NCBI RefSeq assembly: GCF_918697865.1
Contig: NZ_CAKKMV010000013.1
Span: forward strand, 1 to 64,000
Length of the DNA stretch: 64,000 nucleotides
Reading direction: 5' to 3'
Origin: Massilia sp. Bi118
Lineage (GTDB): Bacteria > Pseudomonadota > Gammaproteobacteria > Burkholderiales > Burkholderiaceae_D
The position numbers and the translations under genes were made by a program. The notes under the pieces are model-generated. The model worked only from the letters and a program-made list of their open reading frames with translations, was not told where the DNA came from and searched no databases. Below are positions 1-9,071 of this stretch, in pieces (position 1 is the stretch's first letter; every line of letters begins with the position of its first letter).

Positions 1-265
1 GCGCGGTATCGCTTGCAGGCGTCGCACCGTTGTCGAGCACCAGCCAGGCCAGCGAGCCCACCAGCCCGGCGACCAGCAGGCCGGCGGTCCCGTACCAGGC
101 CATGGCCGGCAAGCCGCCCCGTCCGCGCAGCAGCCGCCGCAGGCGCCCGCCCGATTCATGGCGGTCGAGCATGGCGAGGATATTCGTCTCGTTCGCCGTC
201 CGGCGCGTCGAGGACATCAGGTTCGGACGCCGCGATCCGGATTGATCTTCATCTGTAGGGCGCAC
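1..265 (-). CDS. Hypothetical membrane protein, 5' part only (runs off the window start)
   Basis: The reading frame opens leftward from a GTG at 265, preceded by a strong AGGAGG about 6 bases upstream, and runs off the window edge, so only the N-terminal ~88 residues are visible. The visible part is a polar, Arg-rich cytoplasmic stretch (about residues 1-55, with TNILAMLDRHESGGRLRR) followed by one hydrophobic segment (AGLLVAGLVGSLAWLV) and then a polar start of what is probably a periplasmic part. This looks like a type II single-pass membrane protein. It is divergent from the TagX-like gene and next to a type VI secretion cluster, so a role in that system is possible, but I do not recognise the family. 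The frame and Shine-Dalgarno are seen directly; function is unknown. Confidence 0.55.
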   Translation of the reverse strand, partial: MRPTDEDQSGSRRPNLMSSTRRTANETNILAMLDRHESGGRLRRLLRGRGGLPAMAWYGTAGLLVAGLVGSLAWLVLDNGATPASDTA

Positions 266-291
266 TGTGGTCCTCCTAAGATTGGACACCA

Positions 292-1161
292 ATGCCAATT
301 AGAAACAAACCGGAGAAGCGGATGCTGATCTTCCTCGCCCTTTTGTACTTTTGTCTTGCCTGCAGCCTCATCTGGCTAGCCTGCTTTCCCGGCGGACGGG
401 CCTCGGTCCTGCATTTCCTGGGTGGGCTGCAGCGGCGTTTCCATACGCGGGCCGGCGGCTGGCGGGCGTCGGGCGGTTCGGCCCTGCGCGATGCCGGCCC
501 GGCGCTGCGCTGGCGCTGGCGGGATGCACGCGGGTGGATCCGGAGCCACCGCCCCTTCGTCGCCGTCGGCCTGCCGCTGGTGCTGATCCCGCCCCTGGTC
601 GCGCTGCTGTTGCGCCGTCCCGACATGCTGCCCGGCTACGAGCCCAGCGACACGGTGGTCGACGCCCAGGTCGCGGCCCTGCTGAAGGGCGAGCAGCTGG
701 TGCCGCCGGCCTCGCTGCCGCCGGTCGCCTTCACCACGCGCGAGGTCGAACTGGTGCGGCCGATGCTGGTCGACGCCAGCCGCAACTGGGGCCTGCTGCA
801 TCCGGATTTCAGCCAGCGCCTGCTGCTGGCCTTCCGCATCATGAAGGAAAAATATGGCTACGAGATGGCGCTGCTGGAGGGTTACCGCAGCCCGGCGCGG
901 CAGGATTTATTGGCAAAAATGGGATCGGCGGTGACGAACGCCAAGGCCTTCCAGAGCTGGCACCAGTACGGGCTGGCGGCCGACTGCGCGTTCTGGCGCG
1001 ACGGCAAGCTGGTGATTTCCGAAAAAGACCCATGGGCGATGCGCGGCTACCAGCTCTACGGCGAGGTCGCGGAATCGCTGGGCCTGACCTGGGGCGGGCG
1101 CTGGACCATGATGGACCTCGGCCATACCGAACTGCGCCTGCGTGGAGTGATGCGGCGCTGA
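292..1161 (+). CDS. tagX: Membrane-anchored M15/VanY-type peptidoglycan endopeptidase, TagX-like
   Basis: Likely a zinc L,D-endopeptidase that locally cuts peptidoglycan so that the T6SS can cross the cell wall. The N-terminus carries a transmembrane segment (LIFLALLYFCLACSLIWL, about residues 12-30) and a second hydrophobic stretch near residues 90-105 (FVAVGLPLVLIPPLVALLL). The C-terminal half is an M15 domain with the expected zinc ligands: SWHQYGLAADCAF (His and Asp) and a distal LGHTEL (His), with the WGGRW motif just before it. TagX of Acinetobacter is the functional precedent; placement directly before tssM supports the call. The start at 292 has only a weak ribosome site; an in-frame ATG at 322 follows GGAGAAGCGG and may be the true start, giving 279 residues. 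Confidence 0.8.
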   Translation: MPIRNKPEKRMLIFLALLYFCLACSLIWLACFPGGRASVLHFLGGLQRRFHTRAGGWRASGGSALRDAGPALRWRWRDARGWIRSHRPFVAVGLPLVLIPPLVALLLRRPDMLPGYEPSDTVVDAQVAALLKGEQLVPPASLPPVAFTTREVELVRPMLVDASRNWGLLHPDFSQRLLLAFRIMKEKYGYEMALLEGYRSPARQDLLAKMGSAVTNAKAFQSWHQYGLAADCAFWRDGKLVISEKDPWAMRGYQLYGEVAESLGLTWGGRWTMMDLGHTELRLRGVMRR

Positions 1162-1262
1162 GGCTTCGCGGTCTGAGCAATTGTTTGAACTCAAGATTCA
1201 GCTGGGAAATGGTGCCAACATTGCCTGTGGCTTTCCATTCACCTCTCTGAACCGAACCCACT

Positions 1263-4200
1263 ATGGCCCGACTCTGGCAGTTTCTCACCAACCGCCGCGT
1301 AATGGCCGTGATCGGCATCGCGGCGCTCGCAGGGCTCCTGTTTCTCGGCGCCGAATCGCTCGAAGTGGCGGCCATCTGGGCCGTGCTGGCCGGCCTGATC
1401 CTGCTGGCCGCCTGGGGCGCCTGGTGGCTGGCGCGCAGCTGGTGGCGCAAGCGCGCCGCCGCCCGCCTGAGCGAGGCCATCGTCGCCCAGGCCGACAATC
1501 CGAAGCGCGACGATGCGCCAGTGCTGCGCAAGGGCATGCTGGAGGCGATCAACACCATCAAGACCTCCAAGCTGGGGCTGACGCGCGGCGCCCAGGCCCT
1601 GTACGAACTGCCCTGGTACATGATCATCGGGAACCCGGCGGCGGGCAAGAGCAGCGCTATCAAGCACTCGGGGCTGACCTTCCCGATCCCCGGCAGCAAG
1701 GCGGTGCAGGGCGTGGGCGGGACCCGCAACTGCGACTGGTTCTTCACCACCGACGGCATCCTGCTCGACACCGCCGGCCGCTATTCGGTGTATGAAGCCG
1801 ACCGCGCCGAGTGGTTCAGCTTCCTCGACCTGCTGCGCCGCCACCGCCGGCGCGCGCCGATCAACGGCATCATCATCGCGGTGAGCGTGGCCGAGCTGGC
1901 GGGCGGATCGCCGGAAGCCTCGATCGAGCTGGCGAAAAGCCTGCGCACGCGGGTGCAGGAACTGACCGAGCGCCTGGGCGTGCACGCGCCGGTCTACGTG
2001 GTGTTCACCAAGGCCGACCTGATCGCCGGCTTTTCCGACTTCTTCCACGACAGCGACCGCGCCGAGCGCGAGCGCGTCTGGGGCGCGACCCAGCGCTACA
2101 ACCGCCGCAGCACGCCGCAGGATGTGCTGGCCTTTTTCGATGTCCACTTCGACGAGCTGTACGACGGCCTGAAAGAGATGAGCCTGGCCAACATGGCCGG
2201 CAACCGCAGCGCGGCGATGCGCCCCGGCGTTTTCACCTTCCCGCTCGAATTCGCATCCCTCAAGCCGCAGCTGCGCGCCTTCCTGGCCACCCTGTTCGAG
2301 GAGAACACCTGGCAGTTCAAGCCGGTCCTGCGCGGCTTCTACTTCACCAGCGCGCTGCAAGAAGGCTTCGTCGAGAACCTCTCCTCGCGCCGCGTCGCCA
2401 GCCGCTTCGACCTCCAGCTCAAGGCCGGCGAGCAGAAGGGCGAGCAGCATGAAGAGCAGTCCGGCTTCTTCCTGCTCGATCTGTTCCGCAAGGTGATCTT
2501 CGCGGACAAGGAGCTGGTCAAGCGCTACACCAGCCCGGCCGCCACGCGCCTGAAGTACGCGGCCTTCTTCGCCGCCACCGTGCTGCTCGGCTGCGCGCTG
2601 GGCGGCTGGAGCTGGTCCTATATGGGCAACCGCCAGCTGGTCGCCAACGTCCAGGCGGACCTCGACAAGGTCATGAAGATGCAGGCCCGGACCGGCGGCC
2701 TGCAGTCGCGCCTCGAAGCGTTGGACATCCTGCAGGACCGCATCGAGCAACTGGAAAAATACCGCGACGAGCGGCCCTGGACGCTGTCCTTCGGCCTGTA
2801 CCAGGGCGAGGCGCTGGAACGCAAGCTGCGCGACGAATACTTCGCCGGCGTGCGCGAGGTGATGGTGCAGCCGGTAGCCGGCGCGCTGGAAGCGCTGCTG
2901 GCGGAAATGAACGCCAACGCCTCGCAGCTGGATCCGAACGCGCAGGCCGCGCCCAGCGCCAAGCCGGGCCAGCCCTACCAGGACGTCTCGGCTACCAATG
3001 TCGGCGACGCCTACAACGCCCTGAAGACCTACCTGATGCTGGCCGATAAAAGCCATGCCGAGTCCGGCCACCTGAACGACCAGCTGACCCGCTACTGGCG
3101 CGTGTGGCTGCAGGCGAACCGCGCGGGCATGCCAAAGGAGCAGATGATCCGCAGCGCGGAGCGCCTGATGACGTTCCACTTATCACATATTGCGGATCCG
3201 GCCTGGCCGCAGATCACGCCCAAACTCAGCCTGCTCGACACCGCGCGCGAAAACCTGCGCCGCGTGGTGCGCGGCACGCCGGCGCGCGAACGCGTCTACG
3301 CCGACATCCGCACCCGCGCCGGCACCCGCTTCCCGGCGGTGACGGTGGCGCGCATCGTCGGCGAGCAGGACCAGGGGCTGGTGGTCGGCAGCCACGCGGT
3401 GCCCGGCGCCTTTACCCGCGACGCCTGGGAGAAGTTCGTGCTGGGCGCGATCCGCGAAGCCTCGAACCGCGAGCTGCAAAGCACCGACTGGGTGCTCAAG
3501 ACCGTGGCCAAGGACGACCTGACCCTGGAAGGCAGCCCGGAGCAGATCCAGAAAACCCTGATCGACCTGTATAAAGCCGACTATGCGAAGGAGTGGACCA
3601 GGTTCGTGCAGGGCGTGACGATCGCCGACCTGAATGGCTTCGAGGCCAGCGTGCAGGCCATGAACCGGCTGGGCGACCCACAGACTTCGCCGCTGGCCAA
3701 GGTGCTGAAGACCGTCTACGACGAGACTTCCTGGGACGATCCCGGCCAGGCGCGCGTCAACCAGGCGAAGCTGAAGCGCGGCGTGATGGCCTGGTTCCGC
3801 GAAGTCGTGCTGCGTCAGGCGCCGAGCGATGCGCGCCAACTAGCGGACGCTGTCGGGCCGCTGCCGGCCGTCGTTCCTGGCGCGGCTGCTGCGGGCCCGG
3901 TGGGCCGGGAGTTCGCCGGCGTCGCGCGTCTGGTCGGCATCAAGGAAAAGGACGCATCGCTGATGACCGGCTACCTCGACGCGCTGTCCAAGCTGCGCTC
4001 GCGCCTGAACCAGCTGAAGAACCAGGGCGATCCCGGTCCCGGCGCCAAGCAGTTGATGCAGCAGACGCTGGAAGGCAACGGCTCCGAACTGGCCGACGCC
4101 CTGAAGTATGTCGACGAGCAGATGCTGACCGGGATGACGGACGCCCAGAAGCAGATGCTGCGTCCGCTGCTGGTGCGGCCGCTGGTGCAGACCTTCGCCA

Positions 4201-4994
4201 TGATCGTGCTGCCATCCGAGTCTGAGATCAACAAGACCTGGCAGGCGCAGGTGGTCGAACCCTTCCAGAAGAACCTGGCCGGCAAATCCCCGTTTGCGCC
4301 CGGTGCGCAGCTGCAGGCGGGGGCGGCAGAGATCGGCCAGGTGTTCGGGCCCGACGGCGCGGTGGCCAAGTTCGTGTCCACGACCATGGGCCCGCTGGTG
4401 GTGCGGCGCGGCGACGTGCTGTCCAGCCGGACCTGGGCCGACATCGGCGTGACCCTCGCGCCCCAAGTGGTGAGCGGCTTCCCTGGGTGGATTGCGCCGC
4501 TGTCGGCGAATGGCGTGGCCTCAGGCGGCGGCCCGCAGACCGTGTTCCAGCTGCTGCCGATGACGGCGCCGGGCGTGACCGAATATACGATCGAGATCGA
4601 CGGACAGCAGCTGCGTTACCGGAATACGCCGCCGGCCTGGGTGAATATGGTGCATCCGGGGCCGCAGGGGACTGCCAGCGGGGCAAAGGTTAGTGCGGTG
4701 ACCTTCGATGGGCGGACCGTGGAGCTGTTCAATGAGCCGGGGGAATATGGTTTAACGAAGCTATTCCAAACCGCCGTGCAGAAGAAACTGGAGGGCGGCC
4801 TGTACGAGCTGCGCTGGAGCAGCGGCAACGTAACGGTGGCGGTGACGCTTAAAAAGGTCAGTAGCGCCAGTACAGGTGCCGACGGTCAGGCCAGCCGCGG
4901 CTTCAGCGGCCTGCGCCTGCCCGACAGCGTGGTAGGCCGGGGCGCAGCCGGCGCCGGCGTCAACAGCCCGCAACTGGCGGGAGCGGCCCAATGA
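1263..4994 (+). CDS. tssM: Type VI secretion system inner-membrane protein TssM (IcmF)
   Basis: Large inner-membrane component of the T6SS membrane complex, which binds TssL and, through its periplasmic part, TssJ. The 1243-residue product has two N-terminal transmembrane segments (residues ~14-55), a cytoplasmic NTPase-like domain with a Walker A motif (GNPAAGKSS near residue 123) and a downstream FTKADL GTPase-type motif. A third transmembrane segment follows (AAFFAATVLLGCALGGWSWSY near residue 435), then a long periplasmic IcmF/DUF1215-type region. Length is normal for the family (1100-1300). The last bases overlap tagF by ATGA, implying translational coupling. The intact Walker A places it among TssM proteins that may bind nucleotide; activity cannot be judged from sequence. 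Confidence 0.96.
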   Translation: MARLWQFLTNRRVMAVIGIAALAGLLFLGAESLEVAAIWAVLAGLILLAAWGAWWLARSWWRKRAAARLSEAIVAQADNPKRDDAPVLRKGMLEAINTIKTSKLGLTRGAQALYELPWYMIIGNPAAGKSSAIKHSGLTFPIPGSKAVQGVGGTRNCDWFFTTDGILLDTAGRYSVYEADRAEWFSFLDLLRRHRRRAPINGIIIAVSVAELAGGSPEASIELAKSLRTRVQELTERLGVHAPVYVVFTKADLIAGFSDFFHDSDRAERERVWGATQRYNRRSTPQDVLAFFDVHFDELYDGLKEMSLANMAGNRSAAMRPGVFTFPLEFASLKPQLRAFLATLFEENTWQFKPVLRGFYFTSALQEGFVENLSSRRVASRFDLQLKAGEQKGEQHEEQSGFFLLDLFRKVIFADKELVKRYTSPAATRLKYAAFFAATVLLGCALGGWSWSYMGNRQLVANVQADLDKVMKMQARTGGLQSRLEALDILQDRIEQLEKYRDERPWTLSFGLYQGEALERKLRDEYFAGVREVMVQPVAGALEALLAEMNANASQLDPNAQAAPSAKPGQPYQDVSATNVGDAYNALKTYLMLADKSHAESGHLNDQLTRYWRVWLQANRAGMPKEQMIRSAERLMTFHLSHIADPAWPQITPKLSLLDTARENLRRVVRGTPARERVYADIRTRAGTRFPAVTVARIVGEQDQGLVVGSHAVPGAFTRDAWEKFVLGAIREASNRELQSTDWVLKTVAKDDLTLEGSPEQIQKTLIDLYKADYAKEWTRFVQGVTIADLNGFEASVQAMNRLGDPQTSPLAKVLKTVYDETSWDDPGQARVNQAKLKRGVMAWFREVVLRQAPSDARQLADAVGPLPAVVPGAAAAGPVGREFAGVARLVGIKEKDASLMTGYLDALSKLRSRLNQLKNQGDPGPGAKQLMQQTLEGNGSELADALKYVDEQMLTGMTDAQKQMLRPLLVRPLVQTFAMIVLPSESEINKTWQAQVVEPFQKNLAGKSPFAPGAQLQAGAAEIGQVFGPDGAVAKFVSTTMGPLVVRRGDVLSSRTWADIGVTLAPQVVSGFPGWIAPLSANGVASGGGPQTVFQLLPMTAPGVTEYTIEIDGQQLRYRNTPPAWVNMVHPGPQGTASGAKVSAVTFDGRTVELFNEPGEYGLTKLFQTAVQKKLEGGLYELRWSSGNVTVAVTLKKVSSASTGADGQASRGFSGLRLPDSVVGRGAAGAGVNSPQLAGAAQ

Positions 4995-5956
4995 CGCGCG
5001 CCGCCGCCTCGCCCCGGATCGGCTGCTTCGGCAAGATCCCGGCGCGCAGCGACTTCGTCAAGGTCGCCGACGACCAGACCGTGCTCGGCATGCTGGACGA
5101 CTGGCTGGCCCAGGTCATGACCCGCCTGCCCAACGACGCGCGCTGGAAGCTGTACTACGACGCCTCGCCACCGGTCAGCTTCGCCTTCGTCGGGCCGAGC
5201 CGCCGCCATGCCATCGCCGGCCATCTGGTGGCCAGCCACGACCAGTCCGGGCGCCGCTTTCCCTTCCTGATGATGCGCACCGTCGACGTTCCCGATCCGG
5301 CGGCCTTCGTGTCGCGCTGCCCGCTGGCCTTCGGGCCGCTGTGGGATTATCTGGAAACGATGGCGCCGCAGGTGCTCGGGGCCGACGAACCCGGGCCGCA
5401 CCTGCATGCGATCGCCGATGCGGCGGTCGTCCTCGGCGAGTACGAGGCTCCGCTCGACGACTTCCTGGCCGCGGCCACGGTCAGTTCGCTGTCCGACGCT
5501 CTGGACCTGGAGGCGAACCGGCTGATCCTCGGCCTCGGGCTGCTACTGCAGCCCGTCATGCACAGCCGTCCGGCGGCGCTGCACAAAAGCCTGGTGCTGC
5601 CGCTGCCGCTGGATTCGTCGCTGCGCTGCCAGGTGGCGGCCTTCTGGCTGGAGCTGGTCACGCCCTTCATCCGCCGCACCGCGTTCGACCTGGTGCTGTT
5701 TTTGACCACGGTCGCCGAGCGGCCGGCGCTGGTGATCGGCTTCGGCGGCGCCGCAGCCGAGACCCTGCACGGCATCGTCGATCCACTGGCCGGCCGCGAG
5801 CAGCAGGTGCAGCTGAGCGACAACGGCTGGATCGACGAACAGCTGGGCATCGACATCGACGTGCGCGCGCTGGCCAGCTATCTCGAGCAGCCGATGCTGC
5901 CGCTGCGCCTGGCCCGCGAACTGTTCCTCAAGACTTTCATCGGAGCCGACACGTGA
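4991..5956 (+). CDS. tagF: Type VI secretion-associated protein TagF
   Basis: TagF proteins are cytoplasmic post-translational modulators, known as repressors of T6SS assembly in Pseudomonas and Agrobacterium. The N-terminus has the family hallmark GCFGKIPARSDFVK followed by a DUF2094-type domain; the 321-residue length fits the family, including a C-terminal extension beyond the ~200-residue core. The ATG lies inside the tssM stop (ATGA) and its own stop overlaps the GTG of the OmpA-like gene (GTGA), so tssM, tagF and the OmpA gene form a tightly coupled run. No PppA phosphatase domain is fused, unlike some alphaproteobacterial TagF proteins. Confidence 0.88.
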   Translation: MTRAAASPRIGCFGKIPARSDFVKVADDQTVLGMLDDWLAQVMTRLPNDARWKLYYDASPPVSFAFVGPSRRHAIAGHLVASHDQSGRRFPFLMMRTVDVPDPAAFVSRCPLAFGPLWDYLETMAPQVLGADEPGPHLHAIADAAVVLGEYEAPLDDFLAAATVSSLSDALDLEANRLILGLGLLLQPVMHSRPAALHKSLVLPLPLDSSLRCQVAAFWLELVTPFIRRTAFDLVLFLTTVAERPALVIGFGGAAAETLHGIVDPLAGREQQVQLSDNGWIDEQLGIDIDVRALASYLEQPMLPLRLARELFLKTFIGADT

Positions 5957-6735
5957 AGCGTCTTTCGACATCCTTGCTTGCCGCCGCTTTCTTTGCGCCG
6001 GCGCCGGTACTGGCCGACAACCCGGCGACCGCCACGCCGGCTGCTGCGCCGATCGTGGTCTCCGGCACCGTCCCCGACGACGCCAGCAAGGCGGCGCTGC
6101 TGGCGCGCCTGCGCACCGTCTACGGCTTTGATCGCGTGGTCGACCAGCTGGCAGTGGGCCGGGTGGCGGCACCGCCGAACTGGAACGAGCACGTCGCCCG
6201 CCTGATCGGCCCGAACCTGAAACTGGTCACGCGCGGCCAGCTGCAAATCGACGGCACCAGCGTCAGCCTGCGCGGCGACGTCGCCAGCGAAGCGCAGAAG
6301 CAGCAGATCGCCGGTGAGCTGGCGATGAACCTGGACACCAGCTACACCGTCAACAACGGCCTGCGGGTGGCGGTGTCCGAGCAGGGCATGCTGGATGCGG
6401 CGCTGGCTAACCGCATCATCGAATTCGAGTCGGGCAAGGCCACGCTGGCCGATTCCGGCAAGGCCATCCTCGACCAGATGAGCAATGTCCTGCTGCGCCT
6501 GAAGGACAAGAGGGTGGAGGTGATCGGCCACACCGACAACGCCGGCTCGCGCGCCGGCAACCTCTCGCTCAGCCAGGCCCGCGCGGAGGCGGTGAAGGAC
6601 TATGTGGTGGGGCGCGGCGTGAAGGCTGAGATGGTCGCGGTCTCCGGCGAAGGCCCCGACCGGCCGGTGGCCGACAACCGCACACCGGAAGGCCGCGCCC
6701 GCAACCGGCGCATCGAGTTCAAAGTCGTCCAATAA
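5953..6735 (+). CDS. OmpA-family peptidoglycan-binding protein associated with the T6SS (TagL-like)
   Basis: Exported 260-residue protein that probably anchors the T6SS membrane complex to the cell wall. It has a signal peptide (KRLSTSLLAAAFFAPAPVLA), a BON-like middle region (residues ~30-130) and a C-terminal OmpA domain with the diaminopimelate-binding signature (EVIGHTDNAGSRAGNLSLSQ, then NRRIEF). The open frame extends far upstream through tagF, but the GTG at 5953 overlaps the tagF stop and directly precedes the signal peptide, so I take that as the start. In this locus TssL lacks an OmpA domain, so this separate protein likely supplies peptidoglycan binding. It ends right at a repeat element where it converges on tssL. 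Confidence 0.88.
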   Translation: MKRLSTSLLAAAFFAPAPVLADNPATATPAAAPIVVSGTVPDDASKAALLARLRTVYGFDRVVDQLAVGRVAAPPNWNEHVARLIGPNLKLVTRGQLQIDGTSVSLRGDVASEAQKQQIAGELAMNLDTSYTVNNGLRVAVSEQGMLDAALANRIIEFESGKATLADSGKAILDQMSNVLLRLKDKRVEVIGHTDNAGSRAGNLSLSQARAEAVKDYVVGRGVKAEMVAVSGEGPDRPVADNRTPEGRARNRRIEFKVVQ

Positions 6736-6738
6736 GCT

Positions 6739-6904
6739 AATTCGGGGTCAGTAATTCGGGGTCAGAGCACTTTTTTGGGAAATGACCCTTCCGCAAGATT
6801 TTGGCGCTTTGCCCGGGGCTTCCTAGCTGGCTGGCGTCGAATCTGCTATCAGATCAATTGTTCAAAAAAGTGCTCTGACCCCGAATTTCCTGACCCCGAA
6901 TTTC
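6739..6904. repeat. REP/MITE-like element with ~40-bp terminal inverted repeats
   Basis: Each end carries two copies of AATTCGGGGTCAG, the inner copy continuing into AGCACTTTTTTG. The left end (about 6739-6777) and the right end (about 6863-6904, inverted) match almost base for base, enclosing ~85 bp without a gene. The element sits exactly between the converging OmpA-like gene and tssL, and its right tip touches the tssL stop codon. From memory, ends of this type flank REP-associated tyrosine transposases in some Proteobacteria, so this may be a non-autonomous derivative. No transposase frame is present. Confidence 0.75.
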
Positions 6905-7673
6905 AGGGCAGGGTGATCGTCACGTTGGCCGACCGCGGCGGCAGCTTCACCAGGTCGTTGTAGCCGGCCAGCGCCTGGCCGGTCTCGTGGGCCAGGGCCG
7001 TGCGGAAGCCCAGGTAGCCGCCGAGGGCCGCCACCGCGAACACCATCGACAGGGCCCACAGCGACAAGTCACTCCCTAACTTGTGCACGATCTGGTCGGG
7101 GCGCCCGGCGTGCGGGGCGAAGCCGCGGTTCTTGCCGCGCATGCGGGCGATCTCGTCGCCGAGGCGGGCGGTCAGGTAGGCCAGCTTGTCCTTGCCGTCC
7201 AGCGCGAAGCGCCCTTCGAAGCCGAGCAGCAGGCAGACGTGGAAGACCTCCAGCGCCTGCAGGTGCACGGCGCCCTTGGCGCGCAGGTCTTCGAGGCGCT
7301 GGAAGAAGTGCTCGCCGGCGAGCTGGTCGCCGAACAGGCGCAGCTGCAGCGGGCGGGTCTCCCAGGCTTCGCGGATCTCGTAGTCGGAGCGCAGGATGAT
7401 CTCGTCCACTGCGGCGCAGAAGGCATACTTGGCGGCGGTGACGTCGTCGGCCGGCACGCCCAGCGCCTTGGCGTTGCGGTCGACGTCGCCGAGGAAGCGC
7501 GTCATGTGGTCGGCGAAGGCGGTCTTGTCCTGCGGGCCGTTGCCGTTCTTCAGCAGGAACAGGGCGTAGAAGCCCTCGTACATGATGTCGACCAGTGAGG
7601 TCGGCGTACTGCCGGAAGCGTTGCGGCTGCCCGACTGCAAAGGCGCGGCGCGCCGTTCGACGTGTTGGCTCAT
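6903..7673 (-). CDS. tssL: Type VI secretion system protein TssL (DotU family)
   Basis: Inner-membrane partner of TssM and docking point for the TssK baseplate adaptor. The 256-residue protein has a cytoplasmic DotU domain (motifs VDIMYEGFYALFLLKNG, AAKYAFCAAVDEIIL, GEHFFQRLEDLR, HVCLLLGFEGRF) and a single C-terminal transmembrane segment (LWALSMVFAVAALGGYLGF, near residue 215), typical of tail-anchored TssL without a fused OmpA domain. The ATG overlaps the tssK stop (ATGA) in a leftward tssJ-tssK-tssL run. The stop codon lies at the very edge of the inverted-repeat element, so element insertion may have set the exact C-terminus. Confidence 0.95.
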   Translation of the reverse strand: MSQHVERRAAPLQSGSRNASGSTPTSLVDIMYEGFYALFLLKNGNGPQDKTAFADHMTRFLGDVDRNAKALGVPADDVTAAKYAFCAAVDEIILRSDYEIREAWETRPLQLRLFGDQLAGEHFFQRLEDLRAKGAVHLQALEVFHVCLLLGFEGRFALDGKDKLAYLTARLGDEIARMRGKNRGFAPHAGRPDQIVHKLGSDLSLWALSMVFAVAALGGYLGFRTALAHETGQALAGYNDLVKLPPRSANVTITLP

Positions 7674-9016
7674 GCTGCGATTCCGATGAGTTCGAGTTTG
7701 AGGTCGCGGATCCCGTTCGGCACGTAGATCGAGATCGCCTGGGCTTTCAGCATGCTTTCGTACAGCACGCCGCGGTTTTCCAGCACAAAGTAATAGGTGT
7801 CGGGCCGCACCGGCACCGCGCTCGGCACCTGCGGCGCATGCACCAGGCGCACGCCGGGCATGGCCGACAGCACCAGCTTGTCGACGTCTTCCGGCGCGCC
7901 GATCTTGAAGCGCAGCGGCACGATTTCGACCAGCTGCAGGGCCGGCATGTCGGCCGCTACGCCCAGGTAGAGCGTGGTCTGGCCGTTGATCTTGCCCGAG
8001 TCCAGCGCGCCCAGGTGGTAGGACGGCCGCTCGTTGCTCAGCGCGATCGCGAAGTACTTCGACGAGATCACGGTATCGAGCAGCTCGCGCAGGATGGCGT
8101 CCAGGCGCGTGAAGGCCGGCCCCGGATCCTGGTGCACATAGGCCGGCAGGTCCTCCAGCTTGCTGCTGCGCGAGAAGGTCATCAAGCCGCCCGCAAGGCC
8201 CAGCAGCTCCTGGAACAGGCGCTCGGGATGCAGCTCGCGGTGCGCCAGGAAGTGGGTCAGCGCCGCATAGCCGCTGCTGACCGTGTGCAGCAGCCAGAAG
8301 GAGGCGACGTCGCCGCCGCGCAGCTCGACCACGTTCTTGCTCGGCTCGCGGTAATGGCCGTACAGCGCGTGCACCTTGGCCAGCAGCTTTTCCATCAGGC
8401 GCGTCAGCATGCCGTGCAGGCCGGGCGCGCCTTCGACCGAGAGGCTGGGCGGGACGAAGGCGTGGTCCACCTCGAAGCCGCCGGTCGGCAGGCGGCGCAG
8501 GCGCACCAGCGGGATGGTCTCGTAGGGTTCGAGCGGCTCCAGCTCCGACACCAGGCGCAGGCTGCGGTTCAGGTAGGCGACCGGCGCGCTGGCGGCGTCG
8601 GTGTAGAGGTCGAAGGTGTCGTGGTCAATCTGGCCGAAGCGGGTGTCCAGGCGCGATTCGCCGCGCGCCGCGCAGTTCTCGCCATGGTCCTTGAGCGCGG
8701 GCAGGGCGGCGTGGAAGGTCAGCGACTGCACCGTCGAGGCCAGTTCGCCGAGGCGCACCTGGGGCGGCAGGGCGTCGCGCTCGGGCGCGTGCAGGATTTC
8801 GCCGTCGGCGAAGATCAGCGACAGGCCGGTGATGCGCAAAGTGTCGGCCTTGAGCGCATCGAGGTCGATCTCGAGCTTGCGCACGCCCCAGCAGTAGGGG
8901 TGGAGGGCGGCGGCGGTGTCGTTCAGGCGCGCTTCGTGGTAGCGGTCCTGCTGCTGGAAATGCTGGGGGCGCAGGAACAGGCCCTCGCCCCACAAGACCT
9001 TGGCTGGTGGTTTCAC
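7670..9016 (-). CDS. tssK: Type VI secretion system baseplate protein TssK
   Basis: Trimeric baseplate adaptor linking the tail to the TssL/TssM membrane complex. The N-terminal hallmark KVLWGEGLFLRPQHFQQQDR is present, and the length from the chosen start (448 residues) matches the family (~445). The frame is open further upstream to 9136, but that would overlap the end of tssJ. The GTG at 9016 is preceded by AGGAGG with a 5-base spacer and lies 9 residues before the conserved motif, so I prefer it. An out-of-frame ATG overlaps the same ribosome site and is not used. Gene order tssJ-tssK-tssL is the common core order. Confidence 0.95.
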   Translation of the reverse strand: MKPPAKVLWGEGLFLRPQHFQQQDRYHEARLNDTAAALHPYCWGVRKLEIDLDALKADTLRITGLSLIFADGEILHAPERDALPPQVRLGELASTVQSLTFHAALPALKDHGENCAARGESRLDTRFGQIDHDTFDLYTDAASAPVAYLNRSLRLVSELEPLEPYETIPLVRLRRLPTGGFEVDHAFVPPSLSVEGAPGLHGMLTRLMEKLLAKVHALYGHYREPSKNVVELRGGDVASFWLLHTVSSGYAALTHFLAHRELHPERLFQELLGLAGGLMTFSRSSKLEDLPAYVHQDPGPAFTRLDAILRELLDTVISSKYFAIALSNERPSYHLGALDSGKINGQTTLYLGVAADMPALQLVEIVPLRFKIGAPEDVDKLVLSAMPGVRLVHAPQVPSAVPVRPDTYYFVLENRGVLYESMLKAQAISIYVPNGIRDLKLELIGIAA

Positions 9017-9071
9017 GCATGCCTCCTGCGAAGTGTCATAAATCTCTAGCTTGGAGGAAACCGCACGGCCT

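Noticed and set aside
292..1161. VanY-type gene as a vancomycin-resistance carboxypeptidase
   Set aside because: Membrane anchoring, family of T6SS TagX and position directly before tssM fit wall remodelling for secretion; no resistance genes are near.
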